Positions 44,890 through 56,700 of a stretch of DNA of 64,000 nucleotides are shown piece by piece (the stretch's first letter is position 1; each line of letters starts with the position of its first letter). Source of the stretch: Ptiloglossa arizonensis (taxonomy: Eukaryota; Arthropoda; Insecta; Hymenoptera; Colletidae). Position numbers and translations under genes: made by a program. Below the pieces are notes generated by a model that did no database searches, was not told the DNA's origin, and saw only the letters and a program-made list of their open reading frames with translations. The DNA lies in NCBI RefSeq assembly GCF_051014685.1, contig NC_135060.1:6572001-6636000 (forward strand), read 5' to 3'.

Positions 44890-47800
44890 CCCGGTAAATG
44901 TGTGTCCTCCTCCCCGATAATTGTCTCGCTTCCCCCTCCCCTGCCACGGTTCTAAAATCGGCTCTCCCTGGACTCGAGCGAACCGAATCGCGGGATTGAA
45001 TCTCGGAGGCCACATATCGACTCCCCCTCTCCGTGGTTTCGAGGGGTACCGGTCGTTGACAAATGGACGCGAGTTGTCCCGGGGCCGTCCGCGTCATCGT
45101 CGATAATAAACGGCGATAAGGGGCCCGTTTGGGGCGTAGGCGACGGAAACGGGCGAGGACAGCGCGTGCGCGCGAGAGCGCGAGACCGCGTACGACTCTT
45201 CGACGAGACGGGGGACGAGGAGAAAAGTTGGCGTATCCAGCTCGGCGTAAAAACTCGCGGAATCTTCCTCGTGGTACGAGGGGAATCCTCGGTGGAGCTC
45301 GGTCGGTCGTTCGTTCGGTTAGTCGCGGAGTGCCGCGGATGCCGGAGCCGAGTTCGCAAAATGACGACGGGCGAAAGAAGGAAAGAGGAAAAAAGAAAAA
45401 AAAATGGCCAGCTAAGCGCTCGGGACGTGGAGCACGGTATACGGGGGACGTCGTCGCTCGTATTTATCGACGCGAGTCGTCCACCTATGTTCCGCCTCCT
45501 CTTCCATCCCTGGTCCCGTCCTTCGTCCCCTCTTCTCCCCTTCACCGGGGGCCGTCCCGCCGCCTCGGCCGTGGAGCATAAAAGCGGCGTCTTTTGAGGG
45601 AGAGAAACCGTGGCAAAAAAAGGGCCCGGGGAACACGGCGAGCAACCGTGTTAACTGCGCTGCTTATGCATTCATATCCTTGTTTCGCGACAACCTGCTG
45701 ATTGTTTCCACAAAACGCGACGAACCCCTTGTACAACCGTGTCCGCAGGCCGGTTTTTCGGCGGGGGACCACGGGACACGCTAGGTGCCGCTTCGAAACG
45801 CGAAACGCCGGGCACACCGCGACGTGGGCAAAAAGGATCAATTTGTATGCGGGTGAACGCGCATCCGACGCTCGCTTTCTCTCCCCCTTGGTCTCGGGGA
45901 CGGTCCACGGGACCGTGTAACCGTCCCCCACGACAATGGGACCGTCCGGGATGCCGTAGGACGACAAGAACTCGCGCGAACGCGACCGAGACGATCGATC
46001 CCTTCCCGTGAACGTCCACGGGGAACCAGGAAGCGCGAGACTCACGGTGTACGGGGTGAAGGCTAGGGGATTTGTGTCCTCGCGGATTCGAGAGGTTTCC
46101 GGTACGGTTCGGAACCATCCGACGGGGACATCGAGCCGCTTTTCGAAACCGGCGCGAGTTTTCGAACGAAAACTCGTTTGCACGAGGGTCGTTCGATAGG
46201 TGCGAGCTCACGCGACGCGAAACTGCTCATGAGGAGATTCTGGGTTACTTTCACGGGGGACTGTACCGTCCAGGAGTCGCATTGTGTAGCGAGTTTCGGG
46301 CAACGAGACGGTGTATACGGTAGATCGAGCGCGAAGGATCGTACAGGACACTCGTCGGTGGAATATTACGTTAGGAACAGTCTTTGCTGCGGTAGTCGTC
46401 GTCGACTAAACGATGACGCAACGAGGACATCGGTCACTTTATCGTCGTGCGCAAACACGGGATCGTCGTTGGGTCGTCTAGGCGGTGTACTTCCAGAGAG
46501 AGAATCGGATCGATTCCGGAACGTTCGAGAGTGGAAATAAATTAGAGATTTCTTTTCTCACCGGAGCGGAACGACGGTAGAAAAACTGAGGATTACGATT
46601 CTTAATAAAGAAGGATTCTTAATAAAGATGAAGAAGGAAACGTTCGTTGGGTTCTCGGGGAGGACTTTCGGTCCTCGTTGATCTTGGTCACGGCGGAACG
46701 AATTTTTCGACAACGGTCGATGTAAATGGAATCGTCGACCGCGATGGAACCATCGTGGTAAAAAAGCTCTACGATTTAATACTCGTGGTACTTGGAGAAG
46801 GACGAAACCCGAGAGGAGCTTCTTCGACATTCCGGGATTAGGCAGGTACCGCGGTTACCTTTATCGTGGCAAAAAAATCGACCGTATCGGTTTCCGTCTC
46901 GTTGGCCAACGGGTGGGGGAAGCGAGGAGGGGGCAGGGTAGGGGGCAGATGGATGGATCGAGATCCGAGAATCCCGAGCGTATCGCCGAGTCGGATCGTC
47001 GGGGCAAACAGGAATTCCCTGCGCGCGAGCGTGGCAATAAACGAGCGTAAAGTACGGGCCGGCGATTAACATAAATTAACGTTGTTTACCCGTACGTAAT
47101 ATTTCTTCGCGGCGTATCGCGAGCGTGATTTATCGTATACGAGAGATCGCGCGGGACGCGCGTCGCCGCGCGGCCCGAGCTGGTTCCCCGCTGAAGAAAA
47201 CAAAGAGTACAAGGTGGAGAAAACTGCCGGATGAAATATGGCGGCGACTTCTGCCGCGTTAGAATCTCTCCGCGCGAGGCGTGTTCGCGCGCGCGCTCCA
47301 GCTAACGGTACCGACTCCTCTCTCTCTCTCTCTCTTTGATTCTTTATCTGTCTCTTTCGATCTCGCGTCAGCCCTTTCGTCGACGTTTCGAGGCGCAGTC
47401 ACGTCCCGTCTCGTCGTCGCGTCGTCTCGGTCGCGTTATCTCGTCCAGACCGTAGGAAAGTACGATTACGGTACCCGTGCGCGATAACGCCCGCGACGAA
47501 GTTTCGCTTTCCTGTACGTCGCGGGGCGGGGAGTACACACGAACGAGTCTCGAGCTCGACTCGTCGAAACGCGACACCGGGGAACCCCACCCAGGTGTAC
47601 CGCGAAATGGATTGCCGCGCCCGCTCGAACCGAGAGCCGAATCGATCGTCGATCAAGGCCCGGGGGCCCCAGCGATAATTGACCGAAGAAGAAGGGTGGC
47701 GCGAGCCAGAAGAACGATCGGAAAAAATTAAGGAGACGCGAGTAACAGACGGGCGACGAAGATGATGAAGAAAAATAAAGAGCGGTCCCCGGGTGGAAAA

Positions 47801-48311
47801 AGGGAGGGAAGAAGCGGGCTGGGACGTACGGGCCCAACGGCGCAGAAGAAGAAGAGGAATATAAACCCGGTGCCTAACGGTAAAGCGGAACGTGAGCGCG
47901 ATTCCCGATGCTTTCGGGGACCAACGAGGACGCATTAAGGTGTATCTCTCCGGTGGACCCGGTCCGAGATACCTTCCAGGGTACCCGGACCGTCCGCCTC
48001 GCTCGTGGGCCCGCTCGTGGGGCCCCCGGTCGGCCTTTTCCCTCTTTCTCCCGCGTGTTTCGCGGTATCTGCCTCCGCGGGACCGGGTTTGATTTAGAAC
48101 ACGGCACGGTTGCCGGCGTCGGGCCCGCTGCCACGGCAAAAACGGCCTCTGCTTAACCAACCGAGAGAGGCGGACCGCCGCGCGGTCCCACCGCCGACTC
48201 GCTTTCCCACTGGCCCGTATATGGCGCAACATTTTATTTTCTACGGCCCTCTCGTAGCCAGGGATTGCACGATCGGGCCCCGTAAAGGCGAACCCCGACC
48301 GGACCCTTGCC

Positions 48312-48347
<36 letters not shown>

Positions 48348-49720
48348 ATTCCTCTCTTTCTCGCGAGCCACCTTGCTTTTCGATGCAAATCCTCGCCACG
48401 GACCAATTGCGCGTTACGCAATTTATACCGACTCGATAGATCGGATTTATGGTATCGTTGGTTCGTCGATCGAGAATTTCCGTGCGTGGCGGGGGGGCCG
48501 CGTTGGGTGGCGCCGATTGGGAAATCGGATTTAAAAGCTTCCGAGCAACGTTCGGCCCGTGGAATAACGCGATCGGTATGCTTTTGTTCCGAGCAACGTG
48601 TACGCTCGATCGAAGTATTCTTTCGATTGCTCCGATCGACGGATCGACGAAAGATATTCGAAGAATTCGGGTCACTCGACGATATTCCTTTGCGCGTTAA
48701 CAATAACGTTCGTTCACCGACGAAGGAAGAATAAATCAAGACGAACGAAATACCAGAAGAATGTATTTCTCCAGTAGAGAAAATACCTTAAAAATCCACG
48801 CAGACTGTTCGAAACAACATCGAACGCCGCGATGGCTCGTAAATTTGCAATAGAAATTAACGCGGAACGTTCCACCGGTCCAAGGTGATCGTCCGATGTA
48901 AAAACTCGCAACCGTAAACGTTCAATTATATCGCAATACGCAACTCCCTCTAACGTTTCACCGTGCGATTCGAATGCGAAATCGACCGACACCGAGTGGG
49001 GGAAAGAAAAAAAAAAGAAAAAAAGAAAAATTACGAGCATTTGCATTCGCGAAACTCGTACCGCGATCGAAGGAAAAAAAAAAAAGCGAAATTCACGCGT
49101 TGCGCAAATTTTCCCGCGTAATTGGCCACGGTGAGCGTCCGAGCGCCGCGAGAAAAACGGTGCGCGCGTTCGAAAACACGAGTCGCCGTTTGTTAACCGA
49201 CGCCGGTTCCCCTGTTTATTTACGGAAAGGTCCGGTTCTCGCGGATCGGTTTGCTAATAACGCTCGTGACTTCGTGACGGCTTTCTACGTTCGGACTACC
49301 GAGAACGAGGAGCAGGGTCCCGCGTGGGGCGAGGAAAACGAGGAAAGGACGCGAAAGGGAGAGGAACGAGGAGGGGTGCAGGCCAAGAGGGCCTAAAAAT
49401 CTCGCGGATCGACGCTCACGATCGCTCGGTTCGTCTCGCGGTACGGGGAGAGGGCTAGGGGGAGGGCACGGGAGACGCTCGTTCCGGCCGAACACCGCGA
49501 TGGAATTTCAAGCCACGAAGTTGAGTTCTCTCCCCGCGTTGCTCGACCTCTGCACTTCGTGCAGCTCCAGATCGTGACTCCCGGCGCGCTCACGGCCGGA
49601 ACGATGCCGTGGCCCTTCGTGTTCGCGCGTATCTGCCACCGCGAATCTCCCTCGAGAACCGGTCAATCCCGCGCTGGAACACTTTCGAATTTCCGAGAAC
49701 ACAGGGCTTCGCGGGAGCGT
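44890..49720. promoter_or_regulatory. GC-rich, simple-repeat-rich domain; candidate Egfr promoter region
   Basis: A broad GC-rich stretch with CT runs at about 47316-47336 and 48317-48346 (GA runs on the Egfr strand), A-rich tracts near 49003-49030, the word AATATGGCGGCGAC near 47236 (YY1/Pho-like GCCAT core) and a block with GATTAACATAAATTAACGTT and TTGTTTAC around 47065-47084. It lies upstream of the first known Egfr exon. Long chance frames on both strands come with the base composition. Promoter function is inferred, not shown. Confidence 0.3.
48317..48346. repeat. (ct)n microsatellite
   Basis: About fifteen uninterrupted ct dinucleotides. The same type of tract also occurs at 47316-47336 and, shorter, at 18895-18912. 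Confidence 0.92.
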
Positions 49721-51860
49721 TTCTCGGCTCAGAAAATCCGTGTTCCACCAATGCGTTCCAACGTTCCCTCGACCCGCGAAACTCGAATCGTATCCGAGAC
49801 CAGACGAGGAATATCGTAACACCTACCACGCGTTCGTTACACAATGATCGATACACCGGGTACTCGTACCCGCGAGGAAAAGCGACTCGTCTTTCCTGTA
49901 CTTGCTTTCGGTAATGTAATCTGCTACGATCGCGTTGTAACTTTCACAGCTTTTCTCTCTTACGTGCTCTCGATACACCAGAGAAACGTAATCCCTTTGT
50001 TGTCCACCGATAGAACATTTGTATGGAAAGATTGTCGATAAAATTCCTTCGGTACCGTACCGAGTAGAGTTCTTACAGCGCGGAAAGCGTGAATTCGCTC
50101 GATCTCTTCGGGGACGATGTTTCGAATAAAGACTCGTACATCGATTCGTAACGAGTGGCAATTTTTCCGAAAGATATTGTCTCGTATTATTGGAAAATTT
50201 AATCACGGATTGATTGCCTCGTTACGGTGATCGATTTAAAAAATAAACGCCTACGTATCAGTGTATTGGTGTACTCGAAACGGTGAAGAGCGAACGCGGA
50301 CAATATTCTTCGCGATGATGCAACGATGATAATAAAAGCTCGCTCTCGTGGTCTCGTTCGCGCGTGACACGCGCCTCGGTTTTAAATCGCTACCTTCTTG
50401 CTTTTCGAGCGTATCGGACCAATTTTGTAAACTCGAAAGCGCGAATCATCGTCGCCGGCGGTGAACACTCGTTTGAAATCTCTCGTTCGCCGAAAGCTCG
50501 AACCAGTTGCGAATCGAGACGGAGGAAAGTTTCTCTTCCGTCGGGTTTAATATTCCAGAAGGTGGATCGTTCGTATATCAACGTGGCCAGCAGCAGAGAC
50601 ACTTTGGACACGCAGAGTACATAAATACCGCAAAGTCGTAAGCGGGACGAGACGATCCGTGGAGAACGATCGCGAAACATCGGACCGTGGCTCGGTAATT
50701 AGTCAAACGAGCAAACGTCCCGACCACCTGCGGGGAACGACGTCCCGAAATTATTGCGCAACTCGTAAACCAGCACGCGATAAAACCGCGTAATGATAGC
50801 AATTATTATTATTATTGTTTCGTCGCGCGTGAGCGATCGAGGCGGACGAACCAACCGCTCCCTCGTGGCCGATGGGGTGGGGGAGATTTTTACGAAGACA
50901 CGCTAATTACCGCGCGTTCGTGCGGCCAAGGTTGTACATTTTGTAACTCCTCGAAGGCGCCAATTTCGTCGTTGTCGGTTATTGAACATCCACAATGAAC
51001 GACGTGCCGCTCGAACTTCCTTGTAAAACGTGCCGCGCAATTTTTGCGATCCATCTTCGGATAATGAGCGAAGGTAGAGGGAGGAAAGGGTCCCCGAGCT
51101 GCGTCGAGTTCGTGGCTCGAATTTTCTCGATATTTAAATCCGCCTCGGGTACGAAACTGGCGAAATTTCGTCCGTTGAAAGACCGAGGGAACGAGGAACG
51201 CGCAACACTCGAGCTACGAGGATAAAAATTCTATCGAAGATCACGGTTCGTCGTCGGGTTCGCTCGATTTTCTTTCCAACCGACGGGATCGGTTATCGGT
51301 AAATATTATCGAACCGTCGTAAGTACGAGTAACGTGACGCAATTTGACGTTTACGCGCGATAAGAGAAGCACGGTCGAGCTAACGTCCGTTTAAGTCTCG
51401 CACACAACGTTTCGTTCTTATCGCAGCGAAATGGAAACACCTGAAAGGAAATCTACGCGTACTCGAATCTGGATACGCTCCATTATTTAGTAGTCGATTT
51501 ATTAGTCGATTATTCGGAAATTTCGAGCCTGGAATGAATCGAGATCTCCCGGAACGATTCGTTCACGGTTTGGATATAATTATCGAGAATTAAAAAACGA
51601 TTCGATCGGAAAGCGATCGCTTCGCGAAAGAACGAGCGATTTCTCGAAGACGTTCTTCACGAAGGTCGTTCTATCGCTCGATCGATCGCGAATTCCGGCG
51701 AAATTTCACGACGAATCGGATGAATTATTATTTTTCTCGTGTAGCCCGCGCTTCGAGGTCGACGACAAATTGCTGGTAACGTCGCGATACCATCAACGAC
51801 TCCGCGAATGCCGTCTCGACTTTGCGGAAGATCGAGCAACTCTCTACTTCGCAGGTAGAT
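49720..51860. other. Intergenic stretch: nothing recognised
   Basis: Holds a short (att)n tract near 50798-50816. No gene or RNA recognised. Confidence 0.5.
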
Positions 51861-51868
51861 TTACATCC

Positions 51869-52147
51869 AAGGACCGATCGATGCTTTCACCTTTCCGGGT
51901 GCATCGAGCGTCGTGCGTACCCGCTTCGATCGTAAATTACAATAATAATAAATTATTTCCCGCGTACGGTATAAATTCGCGTGTAAACGAAGCGCGCGGA
52001 GACGATGTATGTATCGACAGAAAATTATAATAATAGTAATTAATAATTTAATAATAATTTATTAAGGACCTATCGATGCTTTCACCTCTCTATGTGCATC
52101 GTACAGCATTCCCGTTTCGATCGCGAATAATAATAATTTATTTCCCA
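51869..52147. repeat. Diverged tandem duplication, period about 195 bp
   Basis: The block at 51869-51962 (AAGGACCGATCGATGCTTTCACC, a gTGCATCG core, CGCTTCGATCG, then AATAATAATAAATTATTTCCC) recurs at 52064-52147 with about ten differences in the same order. An AT-rich (taa)n spacer lies between them. Both copies end in the same ATTTATTTCCC-like word. Confidence 0.82.
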
Positions 52148-52149
52148 CG

Positions 52150-53760
52150 GAGCCAAGTTCGGTGCACCGAGCAGAGAAATTAGCTGCACGATACGCAAAG
52201 TATACAAAGCAAATGACATACGTGTGTACGCGAAAGGTAACGAGATACTATGCAACGAAGAGACAGGAGAGAGTCGAGCGCGGCAATAACGGGGCAAACA
52301 CAAATACAAAACGATACAAATCACCGTGGGTTTACAACTCTCGAAACTTTGTTCGTTCGATTGGCAATGGAGACAGATTCGATTCGGGATGCCGTTTACG
52401 AGAGTACAAATTGCCGGCTTCGTGCAAACGCGTGTACGAACACCTAAAAAAATAAAAATATCGGCAAAGCGGTGCTCGCCGATCATTTATTTCGAAGTCG
52501 AGCTAATCGATCTCGGGGCAATCGATACGAGTTCGCGCGGCGCGTATACGTGTAATCGGCGATTCGATTTTTCCGTCAACGTGCATACGTGTCGGATAAC
52601 TTCGCGATAAGTTCCAGACGCTCCGTTATAAATACTGGCTTTTTCCAAATGGAGTCAACGTCTCGGATATTAATTATTCGGAACGTGATGCACCTAGCTA
52701 TCTCGCTAGCGGTACGGATATTAATCCATTCTGCAATCCATCGATGTATTTTTTCATTTTTTTATTATCAAAAGTGATTAGCATGGATCAGTTAAGTTTA
52801 GGTTTGCCTGTATAAAGCTGTGGTTATCTTGTCGGAACGAAACGTGACGGAAATTAAATTAAATCGAGCGGGGGTAACTTATATAGAGAAAAGCTGTTCG
52901 ATGACCTCGAAAGTGTATTTCAAGGTGGTGGAAATTGACGGGGAAATAATTTAGAATCGAGTTTCATCGCGATAATTTACCGAAAATATTTGTCCGGTTG
53001 ATTGGTCCAAGGAAAAAAAATTTTAATTAAAGAACACACTGTGCGAGTTACTCTTCAGCGATCGCTCGACTTGAAGTCACTCGAGGTGCGAAATCGACGT
53101 TTACCTCGCGTTTGTTTAATGGATGTTTCGTACAACCCGATTTACGTTTCGACACGATGCGTCGCCCTCGATAGGATCGTTCTCTCGACGAGTTAAATTG
53201 TCTTTGGTCCGTTCTCAAAATTAATCGAGTAGACCTTGATCGATGAAACGATCTGTTCGATTCTTGGACCCTCGAAGGCCGAAGAAAGGTTTCGTCGTTC
53301 GAGAATCTTGTACCATGAGTGCGAGACGATGAATCGTTTGAAATACGTGCTGGGGATCAACGTTCCCTGTCCATTTCCATCTAGTAAGACACCTGGCAAT
53401 TTATCTACTATTATTACGACAATTTATTCACATTGCGCCCCGTATTCGATGTTAAACGATTAACCCCTTTGCACCAAGAAGCGAAATATTCCACCAGTAA
53501 CGGTAAAGTTACAATAAAATGATGAATTATAACAAAATTTTATATTACCATTGATATCGACCGATTGCCAATCGAATATCGATATTGTACGTAGTTCGAG
53601 GCACATTTAGGTTACTATATGCAATCATTTCTAAACTGTTCCTTTAAACCAATTCATTTCTCGATGCAAAACGCAATCTTTTTAAAGTTCCAGTTCCATA
53701 ATTCGAGAATCGAATGCTCGTAAAAGTACAGTTACTTCTGTAATTTTTTTGTAACGTATC
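52150..53760. other. Intergenic stretch upstream of the 1,645-codon gene
   Basis: AT-rich, no gene recognised. It should hold the promoter and any 5' untranslated exon of the plus-strand gene. I see no clear TATA box at a convincing distance. Confidence 0.45.
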
Positions 53761-53767
53761 GTTAACG

Positions 53768-53784
53768 AAAAAAAAAAAAAAAAA
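53768..53784 (+). repeat. Homopolymer A17 just before the long ORF
   Basis: Seventeen A residues end eight bases before the ATG at 53793. In frame they would read as lysines, but a TAA at 53763-53765 closes the frame upstream. A poly-A leader can allow cap-independent initiation in some insect mRNAs, which is speculative here. Confidence 0.9.
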
Positions 53785-53792
53785 TAAATTTC

Positions 53793-56700
53793 ATGATACT
53801 AATCTATCGACATTTCCAAGACATCTGCAAGAAACGCCACTCGGACATCCGACTGTCGAAGTCCAACCGGTTGATATTGTCCCGTTCGAGGAAAATCGAT
53901 CTCCGGAGCGTTCAATTCGCGAGTTCGCGGGAAAAGATATGTAGACAGCAACGTAAGGTACCAAAATTGGTATTCTTGTTGGAGAAACCACCGTTGGAGA
54001 ACGTTCTGTTCAATGGCGGTCCGAGGCGTCGAAAATCATCCACGTGCGAGATCGCGAAAGTAAATACGCGTCGCGTGGAACGAAACGACGTTCAGAGGAC
54101 GCCACGATTCGCAAGGGTCGAGAACAATTGTGCGACGAACGTGGAGACCCGATCGTACGCGGAGATGATAACCAGGTACAACGAGTCGGGTTTGGGACGC
54201 TTGACGGACACGGTGAGCACCACAGCGATCAACAGGATCAAGCGAAGCCCTTTCAGCACAGCGTCCGTGACATCGTTGATCCGAGACAAGAAAGCCAAAC
54301 CGACGAAACGCGTGACTTATCGAGCTGCACCGAGTATTCGTCACCAGGAAGCAAAGTTCAGCATCGAAGCCGCGGTATCGTGTCGCGATTGTCGAGCACC
54401 AGGAGGCGCGGTAAAATCGGTGAACCAGCTGGGGAGGATCTCGTCGTACGCTCGTATGATCGAGAAATACGCGAACGATGCTCTGGAATCGTGGAGCGGC
54501 GATCGCGTACCCAGACGCAACGCGTCCACGAAATTGGACGCGAAGAAGGACGATGGTGTTCCATCCGGCGTCACGACTATCAACGAGAACGATAGTACCA
54601 ACGGTGTCCCCGATACTTTCACCAAAGCTGGTAGGATCGAGAAGGAACAGAACCGGGACGGCTGGATGATAAAAATCGAGGACGTGATAAAGGATCTGAA
54701 GCGAATCACCGCGAAGAAGGACGAGGCGGACGCGAAATCGCACGAGAAGCTAATGCTGCGCGCGATGAGCGAACGGGCTCACTGGTTGGACCGGGTGGTC
54801 AACGCGCACAAGAAACGTCTCGAAGAAAGGAGGACAGCGGTCGGAAAAACGACGCCGAACGCCGACGGTGGCGTCCAGACGAAGAACCTCGCCTCGAGCG
54901 GGACCACCGTTTCAACCGCGTCGAACTTGGAATATTCTCCGTCCGTCGCGACCAAACCACCACGGATGACTACCGGTAACAAGCCTACCGATCCGATATC
55001 CGACTACGCGAAACGTGGTCCCGTTGAATCTCACCCGAAGAGCACAGCAACCAAGTCGCCGACGACCACCGCAGCGACTGCCGCGAAACAACCGAAAATC
55101 GAGCTCAGGATGACTCCCACGCGGAACGAGTCGGTGGTATCCATCAACGTCGACGAGGCGGCAAAAACCGGCGCCAAGGATCGCCTCTCGGTGGTAATTT
55201 CCTCCGAGAGGAACGACACCGGCGCGGACACGGCCAACCGGAACACGAGGAACGATTTCGGCACGATGCAGATCTCCATCAGCGAGAACACCGTACCGGT
55301 GAAGCAGATCGAGTTCTCGATCAACGGGAGACCGGTATCCGAGCTGAAGACCATCGTCGCCAGGGCCGAACAGCTGGACGTCGTCGGTTCGATGGACAAG
55401 GTGGAGATACGGATACCGTCCAACTCAAAGGCCAATCCTGAGAAGCCGAAGAACTCTGTACCGGTATTGAATCTCAACATAGCAGCGACCTTTAACGAGC
55501 CACGACGAGAGACTCCGAAAGAGACGAGCGCGAAACCCGAACGAACGATCGCGAATACGGACCCGTCGACATCGCGTGTCCAGGCGTCGAAGTCTCCGGA
55601 CGCGAGCTCGTCGAGCAACTCGAACCAGACGAGTCTCGAGTGTTCCAAAGAAATCGATCGACAGATCCACGGACCAGTGTCTATTCCCGGAGTGTCCAAA
55701 GAGAAATCTAGCGACCCAGTGGATAAGCCAATGGTAAAGATCGACGATCAACACTTTGCTTCGGAGATCTCGCCCAAAGACTCCTCTATGGAACAATCGT
55801 CGACGAAGAATCTCGATAGCTCGATAGAGGATAAGATTCCTTCGAACACGATCCCGTGGTGGTCCTCGGAGGACTCGTTCAAGAAGATCAAGAAGAAGAA
55901 CAACGATCACGTGGACTCAACGCAGAAGCAATCGACGGACGTTCGTATCGTTCCGGGAACCGAGAACTCGCGTCCAGAGGTTTCCAGTGGGGAACCAGGT
56001 GATCCTGCGAAGGTATCCGAGGTCGTTACGTTAGGTAAGGATTCAGAGGTCGAGGAATCGACGGAGACGAAGGAGAAACTGGAGAACATCCGCGTTGTAC
56101 GCGTGCGAAGTCCTCGTTGGTCGACGGCCGGGAGACACGCGAAGCAGAAGTCCGCGTCGAGCGGGAAAGGTACGAGGCAACGAGTCTCGAGTACTTCTGT
56201 TGACAAAGAGGAGGAGACGCCGAGCGTCTCCACGGCGCGTTTGCCGAAAGTTGTGAGATACGCGGTGGTGAATCCGCGTTCGATGGACGCGGTGGATCGG
56301 AGACCAGCGAAGAAGGATTCGTCGAACGAGGGAGTCGAGGCTGGGAACATCGAACGAGAACCGAAGAGATACGAGGAGAGCCGAACGAGATACGAGGAGC
56401 TAGGAAACGTAGAGAATTCAAAACCTGTGGATGAGGAGAGGAAGGCTAATAAGTCACCCGATGTTTCAGCCGAGCCTGTGAGAGGATCCAACGTCGAGCG
56501 CGAGAAAGCTAGAGAAGAGGAGAAAGCGGACATCGAGAGCGGAAAGGATCGTAAGGAAGGCTCGGATCGCGGGATCGACGCGATCCTGAAGGGCATGAAA
56601 CCGATCGAGAAGAGAAAGGACGGTACTTTGATCGATTACGGGGTAACTGTCCCCTCAAGAGCCACGGGAGGAGGAAAATTCGGGACGACTTCCAGAACGA

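Larger units (their letters stand above)
39401..44890. other. Region upstream of the Egfr signal-peptide exon: no gene identified
   Basis: It should contain intron and at least one 5' untranslated exon of Egfr, because the exon at 39069-39400 begins at an acceptor. I cannot place that exon. The other contents listed separately are a GAA-type repeat, a low-stop minus-strand frame and T-rich runs (15 T at 43619-43633). Confidence 0.5.

Noticed and set aside
45542..46211. Overlapping minus-strand frames of 179 and 213 codons
   Set aside because: Two frames open over the same GC-rich stretch, with no domain or start evidence.
47399..48739. Minus-strand frame of 446 codons
   Set aside because: Arg/Ser/Gly-rich, includes a run of alternating Arg-Glu made by the (ct)n microsatellite, overlaps other open frames in the same GC-rich DNA, and shows no domain or start context.
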